A stretch of 64,000 nt of DNA from Galerina marginata. Its lineage: Eukaryota; Basidiomycota; Agaricomycetes; Agaricales; Galerinaceae. Shown piece after piece: positions 37,308 through 49,363 of the stretch. The stretch is taken from positions 62,001-126,000 of the forward strand of contig JAECYW010000026.1 in NCBI GenBank assembly GCA_023014335.1. Reading direction: 5' to 3'. The translations under genes were made by a program, and so were the position numbers. Positions within the stretch are counted from its first letter, which is position 1. Each line of letters begins with the position of its first letter. Under the pieces are notes generated by a model. That model made no database searches. It was not told where the DNA came from and was given only the letters and a program-made list of their open reading frames with translations.

Positions 37308-38090
37308 CCGAGTTGTTATGATCAGAAGCCAGAACCAAACATATTTTTCTTCTCCGTTCTCACTCGACGACTCTGAGATCTACACCCTATGCTGGACCTT
37401 CATGCCTAGGCCGATTCCCTTTCCACTGAATTGCACTTGTCGACTCATCCTATTGCTGATACTCGTCTAATAAACCGAATATTCTTTCCCCGCCTTTTTA
37501 AGCGTCTCTGCTCTTGATCACCCTGGGCGTTATCTCGAGGTTGTCTTCAAGTTCTACCGATTTCTGGGTACCCGTCGGCTCAGTCGCTGAAAGTCGCTTC
37601 TCTTTAACTTTTGAAGACACGTAGTATGGCTCAGAGACCCAAGCGAAGAAGAGCGCAGGATAGAGAGATACACCAGTAAGACCCGCGGCCTTGGCCTATC
37701 TATCTGACATTCCGAGGCCCGGGATAGTCAATCAGCACAAAGTTAGATTCAAGACGCAGGACTCTCTACGCTGTATCTGCACTTGTACCAAGTTGGGGCT
37801 AGAACCGACTCGTCAAGTGGAGATGTCCAACGTCGAGTAGACCAGCCGAGGTAAGAAGGGAAGGTGAATGACAGTATCCAGTTCGACAAAGAGGCAGGGT
37901 GCTGGCGGTTGGTTGTCAGATACTGTGGCTGAAACGGTGGAGGTACTTAGGAGCAGCAAAGTTTGAGTTGGAAAGACGAGGAGATCGTTTTCGTCCACTT
38001 TTCCTTCGCGCTCGAAATCCGTCCTGGCACTCGTGTCCTCTTTTGCGTCCTCCTTTTATGCGACTCCCCCTCTCTGTTCCCAGGATGACG

Positions 38091-38224
38091 CTCATGTTCG
38101 GCTTCCAAATTTACTTGCCATTAAAACAGAACCACCAGCGGACGTCCCGAGAACGCGTGCTACCTCCATTCTTGAAAAAGATGAACTCTTTGCTGTATGG
38201 CCAGGAGAAACGCCCGACGACTAG
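38091..38224 (+). CDS. short candidate coding segment, duplicated (copy 2)
   Basis: The frame DAHVRLPNLLAIKTE...SILEKDELFAVWPG, ending at TAG, is the partner of 32880-33104. A plausible splice acceptor (GTTCCCAG) lies just upstream at about 38081, so this could be a terminal exon. The same frame stays open back to 38033. Conservation between copies covers PxLLAxKTE and KDELFA. Function is unknown. Confidence 0.3.
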
Positions 38225-40154
38225 CCGTAATGGGTAGATAAGAAAAAGCCGATCTTATCTGCCACTTAGGCAAGTATGCCGCTGACGCTTTACAAATTCC
38301 GACACGATACGTGATAGAAGCAGACACGCGTATTAATACTCGACCTTCGAACGCCCAGGACTTGAACCGTCGTTGTGCACCTCCTAGGTCAACCTGCGTC
38401 TCTGAGATTAACTATCAGCCCCACTTCCTTCCTTAATACGCTGGGAAGTGTTACTGGTCTAAGTGCTTTTATCTTCCCCGGGCTTCCCCAGGTTCGGAAT
38501 AACAGATTCTAAGAGAAACAATCCTTATCAAACGCGAGCCGCAAGGGTAGGATAGGCCTTTAACCGGAAAAATATGGACACGCCAGACGTTTCATCGGAT
38601 GGTAAACATGCCATCAGCCTGTGTCGACTTTTGCCATCGCATTGGCCCCAGAGGTTGGTTACACTTCGACCTAAAATTGGGAAATTCCGTCACCTCTGTC
38701 CTGTCTCGCTGGAGTGCTCAGGTGCGGATCTAAAAGCAAACCTCGGGAAATTACCAGCGAGCAGCCCGATAGAAAGCGTTCGGTCTGTACCAAGGAGCAT
38801 GCCTTATCTGGCCGGATAAATTCGTGGAGAAAGGAGGAGCCCGCAAGCGTCAGAATTCATCCACCTGGCCTCGTAGGTTAGGAAACTGGCGTCAGTGTTG
38901 GTCATTTACCTGGAGCCCAAAGAGCGTGCTATCCATACGACTTGAATTATGATAAACAATCTAAGAACCCAGGCAGTCGGCGTGCGAGCTGGGACTATTA
39001 CCCGTTCTGGAGATACACCAGTTAAATTGCTTGACTTTTTTTATCCGAAGTCTGGCATAAGTTGATAGATCTCAACTCCTCGGACCAGTTTTAGTTGTTC
39101 GAAGTCTCCGGCGCCTAATCATTCATGCGGTGATAAACCAATCAAGAATGAGACCAAAGGTAAAAGATTCATTGGGACGCCAATAAAGAATGATAAGACG
39201 CAGGAACGCGTCTCTTCGACACATGTTAATCTTCTACAATTTTGAATTAAAAACAAAAGCACGAAATCACCTGGGGAGACTTTGGAAAGGTAGAGATGTC
39301 AAAAAAATATTCAGAACCAGGTGGGAAGCCACGCTGATTTGGCGGCTTTATCGGAGCGACTCAAGCGAGGGCATTGCGGTGAAAGGGGTATGGTCATAAA
39401 TTAGTTGAGGGAATACGAGAAAATATGGAATCGCTAAGCCTGCTTTCCAACAGTTCAAATTATGGTCGATATAAATTTTCTTTGCCTTTTCTTAGTCTTA
39501 TTTGAGTCGCAACAGGGTCTCAAAACCAACCGTAAGTCGCTTGGAATCTAAACTTAGACGATATTAGGCTTGGCGGTCTCCCCTGGGCTTGGCGACAGTC
39601 TATTTACAGAGTGTTCCCCGACTACGACAGCAGACTGAAGCGACAGCAGGTCAAGGAAATCCTGGCCTACCCACAAGCGTGGCTTTGCGCGTGGCAGGGA
39701 AACCCACAGGTTGCAAGAAAACTCTGACACCTGGAATTTCGAAAACTAGAGAAAAATGGCCTCACGTGCTATGTTGAAGTACTTTACAAAGGGTCAGGTT
39801 TGTCTAATCTCGTCCTCCATGATTCGATGTTCATCATGTGCCGAACCGTCCGTTTATTCTGTTTTTCACTATCCGCACTTACTTCGGGCGGTTTGAAGGG
39901 CGTTCTCCGGCTCAATTCGTCGCAGGGAATTTGGTATTCCATTGAGCCTGAGGCAGAGCGACACCACACTCACTCGAGGTTGGCTGACGACATCGGTGGC
40001 AGCGAATTGTTTCCAGGTGATGGAAAAGCATCGTGATCATGCCCTAGGAGTTCATCCTACATTTAGCATTCCTTTGCCTCCGAAATGGTCCCTACGCACG
40101 TCTTTTTGTGGTCGAATGTTTCGCTGTACGCAGCACTTGGACGTTGCTCTCGAT

Positions 40155-40232
40155 GCCGGACATTTTCCGCTCATTCATGTATAAATTCGACACCCAATTT
40201 CTCCAGTATCTTCATCAGTTCAACGACTGCAC
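40155..40232 (+). promoter_or_regulatory. core promoter and leader of cellobiohydrolase gene 4
   Basis: GCCGGACATTTTCCGCTCAT leads to TATAAATT at 40180-40187. The leader motif CATCAGTTCAACGACTGCAC is at 40213-40232. Both are shared with genes 1 and 3. Confidence 0.7.
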
Positions 40233-40269
40233 CGGTATACACCCAGGCTAACAGGCACTCTCATCTACG

Positions 40270-41951
40270 ATGTTCAACAAAGTCGCTCTCATCACCTTCT
40301 CGCTCATCGCTATGGTGTGCGGCCAACAGGTCGGCACCCTCACCGCGGAGACCCACCCAGCTCTCCCATGGTCGACTTGCACCAAGGCTGGTTGTACTAC
40401 CCAATCTGCCGGCGCTGTTGTACTCGACTCCAACTGGCGTTGGTTGCACAGCACCACCGGTTCAAACAACTGTTACACCGGAAACACCTGGGACGCCACA
40501 CTTTGCCCCGATGCCACCACTTGTGCGAAGAACTGCGCGCTCGACGGTGCTGACTATTCCGGCACCTACGGTATCACCACCAGCGGTAACGCCCTTACTC
40601 TCAAATTCGTCACCAACAGTGCTCAAAAGAACATCGGATCGCGTGTTTACCTCATGGCCAGCCAGACGCAGTACCAAATTTTCAAGCTTCTGAACCAGGA
40701 ATTCACCTTCGACGTCGATGTATCCAACCTTCCCTGTGGACTTAACGGTGCCCTTTACTTCTCGCAAATGGATGCCGATGGCGGTGTGGCCAAGTTCCCC
40801 TCCAACAAGGCTGGTGCCAAGTACGGAACTGGTTATTGCGACTCGCAATGCCCCCGAGACCTCAAGTTCATTAATGGAATGGTGAGTTCAATTTTCGGCG
40901 AGTTGTATTATGATAATTAATTCTGCCGCTTTTTTACCAGGCCAATTCGGCTGGCTGGACACCTTCTTCCTCAGATGTCAACGCAGGAGATGGCACGTCC
41001 GGTTCTTGCTGTAACGAGATGGATATCTGGGAGGCGAACAACAATGCTGCTGCCTTCACCCCCCATCCTTGCACCGTCAGTGGTCAGGCAATCTGCACCG
41101 GCGACGCCTGTGGTACTACCAGCCGCTATGCTAGCGTCTGCGATCCCGACGGTTGCGATTTCAACTCCTTCCGCATGGGTGCTCCCAACTTTTACGGTGC
41201 TGGCAAGACCGTCGACACCACCAAGAAATTCACCGTTGTCACTCAATTCCTTACCGACACCGGAACCGCCACTGGAACTCTAAGCGAAATCCGTCGCCTG
41301 TACGTCCAGAACGGAGTTGTCATCCAAAACTCCAAGGTCAATGTCCCAGGAATGTCCTCATCCTACGATTCGATCACCACCGCATTCTGTAACGACCAGA
41401 AGGCCGCGTTCGGCGACACCACTGACTTCCAGGACAAGGGTGGTCTCCCAGGAATGTCCAAGGGCATGGCCGCTGGAATGGTCCTCGTCCTCTCCGTTTG
41501 GGATGACCACGCAGTCAACATGCTCTGGCTCGACAGTGACTACCCCACCACTTCCCCCGCCACCGCTCCTGGTGTTGCTCGTGGAACATGCGGAACCGAC
41601 TCCGGTGTCCCCACCACCATCGAAACCACTGAGGCCAATGCTTCCGTCACTTTCTCGAACATCAAATTCGGTGACATCGGCAGCACATACACCAACACTG
41701 GCACGACCACCACTGGCACTGGAGGCACTGGTACCACTACCACCAAGCCCACAGGCACCACGACTGTACCTGCTCCCGCTGCCACTCAGACCAAATACGG
41801 CCAATGGTAAGTTTTATCCTCTTACTCACCCAAAGGAAAATCGTACTGACCCCCTCCTTCCAGTGGTGGACAAGGGTGGACTGGACCTACAGCTTGTGCT
41901 ACCGGATCGAAGTGCACCGTCAGCAACCCTTACTACAGCCAATGTCTCTAA
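40270..41951 (+). CDS. cbhI: GH7 cellobiohydrolase I with C-terminal CBM1 (gene 4)
   Basis: Exons 40270-40881, 40941-41806 and 41864-41951 encode 521 aa. The signal peptide is identical to gene 3. Catalytic E230, D232 and E235 lie in [11 protein letters not shown]. The linker is longer and different from genes 1 and 3 (rich in TTTGTGG, with [15 protein letters not shown]). The CBM1 reads [17 protein letters not shown] to NPYYSQCL. Intron 2 falls inside the CBM at the same codon as in genes 1 and 3. Same secreted cellobiose-releasing role as its paralogues. It lies in unit 2 of the 5.2-kb duplication, and the promoter and leader are close to gene 3. Confidence 0.95.
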
Positions 41952-42603
41952 ATATCAGGCAGCTGCCTCTGAAAAGGATAGTCGGACTTTTCTCCGTACA
42001 TTCTGAGCGATACGACTTCCTCCTAAAATGACTTGCCTGTAATATTTTGATCAATGATAATATATGATTCGGATTTATTGCCTACTTATTTTTGTTCAGC
42101 AGAAGATCCGTGGACAATATACGTAGTTCAACCTCGAAGATCAAACGGTGTCTCTCGATGCCAATCGGACACAGCCAGAACGTTTTATTTATCATCCCGA
42201 TTCGCTGGTCCATAAAGAACAAATACTAATTGCACATGCTATTCTGGCTTTTATCAGGGTGATATACGAGAAATGTAAGACGGAGGACGATATAGGAGAA
42301 GTGTTCAACGATCTTCCTCTTCTATGCATTGCATTAAATTTGACGAGGCTGAACGGATATCCCATTTCGCTGAGGCGACTCGAAATTTATCCCTTGGATG
42401 AGTATTCTTTCTCCTTGACATTCAACCACTTGCTGAACTTAGAGAGCGAAATAGTTGCTCGCCTGGCTTGCCCACTACCTTCGGCTTCATACAGAGGTCA
42501 ATTCCACTGAGCTAAAAGTCGTAGGTGCTGGGAAATCCGATAACTAGAAATTATAGGAACTAACGTCATAATAACACACTTTCAAACTTCCAAGAGACAC
42601 CTA

Positions 42604-43527
42604 TTACGCCAAGAATTCGCTGACAAGCTTCATGTACCTTTCTTGCTCCTCTACGAAGGGTGTGTGACTAGAGTTCTCCATCGTAATCCACTTCACCTTC
42701 TGGATGTTATCGAAGATGGGCTTGACGACGAAATCCTGGGAGATGTCTTTGCGACCATTGATCACGAATGTAGGAACCCGAACGAGATGTAGGCGGTCGA
42801 TGATCGTCCAGTTGCTGAGAATCCTGAAAACACGGTTAGTCACACATAATGTTTCCATATTTTAAACGTACGGTGCACCAGCGACAGTGGGATCGCCGTT
42901 CGCTCCGAAAACTTGCTCCATCGTATACAGGTATTCTTTGGGGAATGGCTTGATAGTACATCCGTAAACCGCGTGGAATTGCTGTAACGCCGCCCAGAAC
43001 TTCTCCGGAGTTTTCATCCCGCCGCCCAAGCCTTCTTGTACTTCCTTAGGGAACGTCTGCATAAGCTGCATGTTTGATTGATTCCACAGAGCAGACGACG
43101 CGAGCGAATCCGACAGAATCAGGTGCTTCAAACCCTTTGGCTGTCTGCGAACTTCAAACTCTGACCCCAGGATACCGCCCCAAGAATGGCCGCCGAGATC
43201 AAAGTCATCCTGGATGGAAAAATGGATCAAGAGGTTTACGAGTTCGTCAATGAAGAGATCGATGGTCCAAAATGTCTGTGGCTTGTCTTTGAGGTGGGTC
43301 GACTTTCCGTTGCCAAGTTGGTCGTAGAGGATGACTGGTATGTTGTATTTCTCTGCTAGCTGACTGAATGGAACGAGGTAGTCGTGGACGAGGCCTGGAC
43401 CGCCGTGTAAGAAGACCAGAGGAGTGCGCGTGCGAGTGGAAAGGTCTCCGAAGAGCTTGTAGTAGGTTTGGAACGTTTCGCCCTCGTACTTGAAGTCGAT
43501 CTTTCCGTCCGTCACTTTGGTAGACAT
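42604..43527 (-). CDS. proline iminopeptidase-like alpha/beta hydrolase (S33 type)
   Basis: Two exons on the minus strand, 43527-42872 and 42823-42604, encode 291 aa. The oxyanion motif is HGGPG (41-45), followed by YDQLGNGKS. The nucleophile elbow is GHSWGG with Ser115. Likely acid and base are Asp245 (NGRKDISQD) and His272 (SSHTPF). These are typical of the prolyl-aminopeptidase/proline-specific peptidase group, which removes N-terminal proline from peptides; in fungi many relatives hydrolyse other substrates, so specificity is not certain. There is no signal peptide, so it is probably cytosolic. The C-terminal side of the cap domain is short, but the protein is close to the family's usual 290-310 aa. 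It is convergent with cellobiohydrolase gene 4 and functionally unrelated. Confidence 0.88.
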
Positions 43528-46500
43528 CTTGCAGGAAGGCAATGAAAGTGAAAGCCCGAGTATTTTCTATATAAGAGATATTGCTAGGGTGAGCAGGTAT
43601 GATGTGGATGAGGGAAACTTACTCGATGCTGTCGTGGAATTGGTAACTCTGAGTGAGAAGGAATGCTGCGCTGCGGCCGATAATGGAGACCAAACAGAAA
43701 GTAATCTGCAGCTCTGAAACATATTTGCTGACCAATATACTTCTCCTTGATCGAGTATATTTACGGTCCATGCGGCTGGAAGGATGGATAGATGTATTTC
43801 CCGGGACATATGGAGGACTTGGATGACGCCAGATGGGGAGAAAAAAAATTCAATAAATTGATGCCGCCAATTGCGCTGGCCCGGGAGCTTGTCAAATTCT
43901 ACCGGGATGGAGGAGGATCCGTCCACGCGCCCTTGCTTCAACTACTTACGGCTACGTTGCGGCCAATATTTCAGTTATAGATAGGTGATAACGATATGTG
44001 GTTGTGAAGGTCGCCCCAGGTACACCATATGTCCCAAATCGTCTTAGAATATCCAGCGAACATTTGCGTTAGCTGGCCACACCCAGCAGCAGCGATGAGG
44101 TGGCCAATGGCAAGATGAATATCAAGGTCCAAAAGCAGAAGTAGATGCCAAACTTGAAGCTTGAATTACGTAGGATGGCATGGCACTGAAAGCATCTCAA
44201 TGAGGAAGGGCAAATCCGAGGTCAGGCAATGTCGGTCAGTGGGGCCAGCAAGGTTGCTGAAGCTGTTGTAGAGGTTGGAGCTTCGGGTTTTAGTATTGGG
44301 CCGAACGACCACTGGCAAGGTAGGTGGAGGAGAGTAACCCTAACGTTGTCATTCGGAGGAGTGACGAGATGGGAGGAGGTGCGCAAAAAGAAGACATTGA
44401 CGGATGACGGGCGGAAATAGCAGGTCTAATTACGACAATCGTCATGGACGTAGATGCAGATGCCAGAAAGATGCCGGTGCCTTGCATCGGTGCTGGCGTA
44501 TACGAGTATGTATGCTGAACTTGGGGCAGTTGATGGACTAGCTTTGTGGGTCATTGCTTTGCACGGCATTTACGAGTCTATTCCCTTTCTAAATTTCTAC
44601 AATAAAATCTATTAGATTTGCTTTTCCCATGATTATCTTGAACAATCTATGGTGGATTACATTGATTATAATGTACTTAAATATCATCTACCAAAAATGT
44701 ACTATGCTGTTTCTCAAACGATACCAAAAGAAGCATGCTCATGACAGGAGAAATGGTCGCTGAAGTCGCACAGCGCACAACTAACGAGTGAGTGTAGACG
44801 CGAAAGCACAGAAGACGTGGCAACACTATCGAGATCATCGTCATGTGGCCATGGCTCATGGAAGAGTTCAATGTTAGCACCGTCGTTGTTGGCAACCTAT
44901 AACTTATTAACACCACCACCCATCTACTGGAAAAGGTCGGCGTCTTGGGCGAGCGAGGATGGGCGGGATTCCGACAAAGAGGACTGGCGACATGGCGTTC
45001 TCTGTACCTGCCAGTGGACCAGTAGAAATGATCAGGTATGAAGAAAGGGGATGTCGAGGATGGTGGTATTTAAGAGCACTGGGACAGCTCGCTGGGCATG
45101 TCGAGAAAGAACGCAGGTCGAATGAAAGAGATCGCTGAGAAAATGGCCTGATAACTTCACCTGACGAGGAAAGTTAGTACCCACCGAGGAGGTTGGAGAT
45201 GGCGGCATGTCAGGTGTTGTAAAGTGATTGGCTTGCGGGGAGCTTGGTGCTCGTGAACAATGAACTGAGTGGGGCCGAGATGGACGAAAATGCACATGGG
45301 TCGTGCAGTTGGAGTGACCTATAAGTTTGTGAGGAGGCAGGATTGAGGGATGTAGATACAGAAGACGTACTCGGTAGGCCTCCCGTCATATAAGAGTACC
45401 CAGTTCTTCAACTTCTTGTTCCACTCGCCGCTCGCGGCTTTCCTATAGACACCAGTCGACACACGCTTCGAAGTAAGAATGCATGCAAGGAGCCAGGGTG
45501 GTCCTCGCTGGCGTTGTCGGGTGTACGAATGTTGATGGCAAGGTCTCGGGTAGGATGCCGCTGAAAGTGCGCGTGAGGAGCAGGACACTATCGTCGTTAA
45601 AGGCCAAGAAGCCGCAGGATAGATGAGAATGGCGGCAGCGTCCGTAAAAGGCCGCCGGGAAAACGAAGACGGCGGAGCGTCGAACTTGAGGAGGGAGACA
45701 CTGGCAGTAGGCAGGACATCGCAGGTGGAGAGCAGCAGTTGACTTTGCCACGCCATTGAAGAAGCGGTGACAACGAAGTTACATTCCTAGAAAGTAATTT
45801 TTACATAAAGAAAGCAATGAAATAAAATTAACAGAACATACCAAGAGCGCAAAGGAGTCAACTCGCGATCGGAGGAGAGGAGATGAAGGAGAGTAGAAAG
45901 AACGCGAATGTTGAACATTGAGGGTCTGGAGCCGAGAAGCACGGCGAAACCAAAAATAGAATCGGCGTTTGCCGGAAACTTAGGCGTTACAACCAGCCAA
46001 ATTTTGGCTGGTCCTGGACGATAAAAGAACAAGTCCTATAAATAGGACTCGTAATATTGGGGTGTCGCATGTTACGGAATGGGTGAATTGGACATTCGTT
46101 AGGTGGCTGGCTGGCTGGCGTTAATGGCAGGAAGGGGAAAAACGCGTCGAAGTTGTCCTACTTGAAATCAAACGGCTGGGGTCATCTGTGGACCGCGGCC
46201 CAAGTTGCCAGTGCGAGGGACGTAGACATAACCGGCAGAACATTCCGCGAGTTTCCTGCCAACATTCTCAAACTGGCGCTCCGCTCGGCACCAGCTTAAA
46301 CTGAAATGCCAGCATGGTATAATCGAGTATCAGTCAATCCGCCCATAATTCGTCTAAATACTGCGTTTTTCGGTGCCGTTTCTTGGGCAATAAAAACCCG
46401 GAAGGAGGGGATGTGTCGTCAACTTTATGTGCCACCTGGAAGGACAATGTAGGCAACTTCAGGACAGCAGGAACACATTTCACAATGTGTGGCGTTATTT

Positions 46501-47721
46501 CCAATTCCGAGTCTGGATAGGGGAAGATTCGTCAAAGTGGGCCAGATACAAATGAATCCAACTTAGTTGCAAATGATGCACCAACACCATTTGCATTCCT
46601 GCAGGAGAGAAGTCGCTGGCTTGCGAAAGAAGTGTCCGCCGACTGGCAGGCTATGTTGAAGTTCGAAACTCGGACGGGCAGTGGTCCATAGAGAGCACAC
46701 ATCGTAAGGAAAGGCTTGGCGGCAGTTGGACGGAACTATAGAAAGCCAATGTAGGTTCGTTTCGTACTCTTGAAGAGGAGAGAATAACAGATCAACTTAC
46801 AAGTTCCCTTGCTCTTCCCCACACTGACATTTTGGACATCACCGAAACCCTTATAAGGGAACTCCCACAGCCACACTGACACTGCGCTGACATCCAGCTT
46901 CGTCTCTCACGAGGAATCCACACAGCTGGCCCACCTCTCCCCCCGTCTCACCTTCCTTAAAAGGAAAGATATTGGCGTGTGAGAGCATATCACGCACAAC
47001 ATATCCTTCAAATATTCCGAAATGAGTTAGTCGCAGAATAACTCATCTGAGGATAAGTCAGGTGATGCGGCAGACAGCAAGATTCTTGAACATTTCTCGT
47101 CTCAGATATCGCTCGAATATCTTTCTGTTCTGTCTGCCATGTCAAATAAATTTCATCAGTAGTATCTCATTCTTCGAGCTTTGATAGCCTCAGCCAATGC
47201 TACTGTGGATCCTCCCAAGGGGTAGGGAAGAAAAAAATCGGGGATATCATGTTGCTTTTTGCATTTAAGGATTTTTGGACCCTTCCCCCCTCCCCCCATT
47301 TCCTAATTTGGACATGTTCCTGATGACAAATTGATATTAGTCATCATGATGTTAAATTGTCAACTTCTTGCATTGCTCTTTATTTTCTCCGGTCTGTGCA
47401 AGGTCTGCGTTTGTCCTGCATTCATTGCTGCAAGACCAATCTCGTTTATTTTGAGTTGCATCTGTTATCGGTACTTACATAGGATCTTTTCTTTGTTGTC
47501 GACTTTGACCATGTAGTGGATTAATGTCACATCAACTTGCAGTCCAGGGCTGCAAAATTGGTAAAATGTCTTTTTTTTGGGGGCAACCCATGACCTTGCG
47601 CAAAAAAAGTTGATGGATGCTGTGTTTATGGGTCCAGACCATACATTTGCATACTTTGAGGGTTGAATTTAACTGAAATGTGCTGTATCTATGCGTTGCC
47701 ACCTGAATTATTGCCATTTAT
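43528..47721. other. 4.2 kb with no supported gene
   Basis: Several overlapping ORFs of 60-145 codons exist on both strands, but none has a recognisable motif. A C-rich run near 47281-47300 and A/T-rich stretches precede the broken gene at 47722. Confidence 0.45.
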
Positions 47722-48673
47722 GTGATATTATGTCATCCAAATAAAATATGTTTAAGGTCTCGCTGGGACCCCTCCCCCTCCCAGGATGATGTGCCAGCAT
47801 TTTCTGATCCCTACCCCTTGGATCCTCTGAGGCACTATCCTGTCTCTAACCCTGGACCAAACCCTCCTGACTCACTGCATGATGGGAACAATGTACCATC
47901 ACCTCGTGTCCTGCGAACACACTCCAGTCCTGGCGTCATTCAACCATTCAAATCTCTCTCTCTCAGAGCAAAGCTCAAAATGTGCAAAGATATTGAGATC
48001 AAAATGACGACAGGCACAAGAAGACTTTTCTTCGTACCACAGACCCTCTGTCTCACCCAGAACTGGGTTCTGAGACTGCCTCCATGTTTACTATCAATGA
48101 CGACGATCTTCGTAGGCTCAAGTGCCCATCTTATGCAGCCATGTTCAAGGACGTTATGCCTGCCTTTTTGATGGACATCTTATTTGATTGTGAGCCGGCA
48201 ACTCAGCATACTAGCCGCTCTGATATCAAGCACAATGGTGATCTTATTGTGGAAACTTGCGTCGCCAAATGCCATTGTATGGATGGGACCTCCTTAGTGC
48301 CGAGAAATATTGATGCCCTGGCAGACATCAAGTTCCCCCAGATCATGTTTGATACTGAGCACTGCAGCATGATACCTCTACTGTTGTTTTTAAACTCAAG
48401 CATTCTTTACATCACAGTCAATGCTGCTGGCCTCCCTATCTTTAAGGCTAATCCCAAGCCAGATCAAAAAAAGGGTTATTCTGTCATCAATTGCAAGAAA
48501 CTTCTTGTCCAATTGAATCTTGCGGAGCTGGAGATCAATAATGCTCAATGGGCAGAGGCTTCTTACAATTGCTTCCACTTTCAATGCAAGCACGATGTTG
48601 TCAAATCTGGCAGTGCTTATTCAGCTTGGTGGGATCATCATTTCAACTTCTTCAACTTCCAGATGGACAAGAC

Positions 48674-49363
48674 TAGTGTTTTGAAGTCCGGTTGCAAGAC
48701 TGGAAAAAGACCGGGACCAGACCGGACCAAAACCGATCAGGACCGCAAATTATTAGGACCGGTCAAGACCGCAACTGCAGTCCGGTCCTTGGTCCTCCGT
48801 GATCTCAAAAATCTTCAGACCGATAAAAGACCGGTTGCAACCGGTTGCAACCGGTCTTTTCCAGCCCACGAGACCAAGGCGCTGAGCTGAAACTCGGCGC
48901 TTAATCAACGCCAACGTGAGTTCCAAACGAAAGTTTTCTTACCAGAGGCATTTTTTAAAACGCCTCTGGTAAGAAAACCTTCGTTTGCAAAGGTTGGATG
49001 GAGCTTGATAGATCGGGAAATGGCATAACTTAGTGTAAAAATAATAGATAAACAAATTTCAGACTATATTCTTTTGATTTACGAAATCTTAGACACATAT
49101 AACAAAAAAAAAGTACTGCCCAGTGCATAAAATACAAGAATCACCTACAAAGACCAGTCTTGGACCGGTCGCCAACTGGTTGCAACTGCAACCGGTTCAG
49201 ACCGGTCGCGCAACCGCAAAAGACTGCACAAGACCGGTCAGGACCGGTCCTGGTCGGTCCAGTCCGGTTTTTTGCAGAATTTGAGGGAGGAGGGACCGGT
49301 CCCGGTCCCGGTCCTGAGCTCGGAAGGTCAAAAAACCGGACCTGACCGGACTTCAAAACACTA
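48674..49363. mobile_element. hAT-like non-autonomous element, 690 bp, rich in ACCGGTC motifs
   Basis: Termini TAGTGTTTTGAAGTCCGG and its exact complement form perfect inverted repeats. An exact 8-bp duplication GACAAGAC flanks it (48666-48673 and 49364-49371). Both subterminal regions hold many copies of GACCGGTC-like motifs, the kind of arrangement a transposase binds. There is no transposase ORF. It interrupts the gene at 47722-49583 in mid-codon; removing the element and one repeat rejoins the frame. Confidence 0.9.
48925..48986. repeat. 25-bp near-perfect hairpin inside the hAT-like element
   Basis: Arms 48925-48949 and 48962-48986 are complementary at 24 of 25 positions with a 12-nt A/T loop; the core is CTTACCAGAGGC. 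It lies near the middle of the element. Confidence 0.8.

Larger units (their letters stand above)
32091..42000. repeat. diverged tandem duplication, two units of about 5.2 kb, each ending in a cellobiohydrolase gene
   Basis: Unit 1 is about 32091-37307 and unit 2 about 37308-42000. Matching landmarks are offset by about 5.2 kb: GTTATGATC...GCCAGAACCAA (32098 and 37315), GGTACTTAGGAGCAGC (32706 and 37938), a KDELFA-coding segment (32955 and 38182), GCGTATTA with CTCGAC (33090 and 38330), TAGGATAGGC (33315 and 38547), GACCTAAAATTGG (33421 and 38669), CTCCGGCTCAATTCGT (34669 and 39905), and the genes themselves (35049 and 40270). Spacer identity is patchy, with many indels, so the event is not recent. 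The right border is approximate. Confidence 0.75.

Noticed and set aside
42148..42510. 120-codon ORF after cellobiohydrolase gene 4
   Set aside because: It starts with GTG and contains no in-frame ATG. No supporting exon was found, though it could be a stray exon of an unrecognised gene.
45319..46032. Possible spliced minus-strand gene (MFFYRPGPAK... joined to an ORF below 45756)
   Set aside because: A plausible intron exists, but the two open stretches do not join in the better frame and no family is recognisable.
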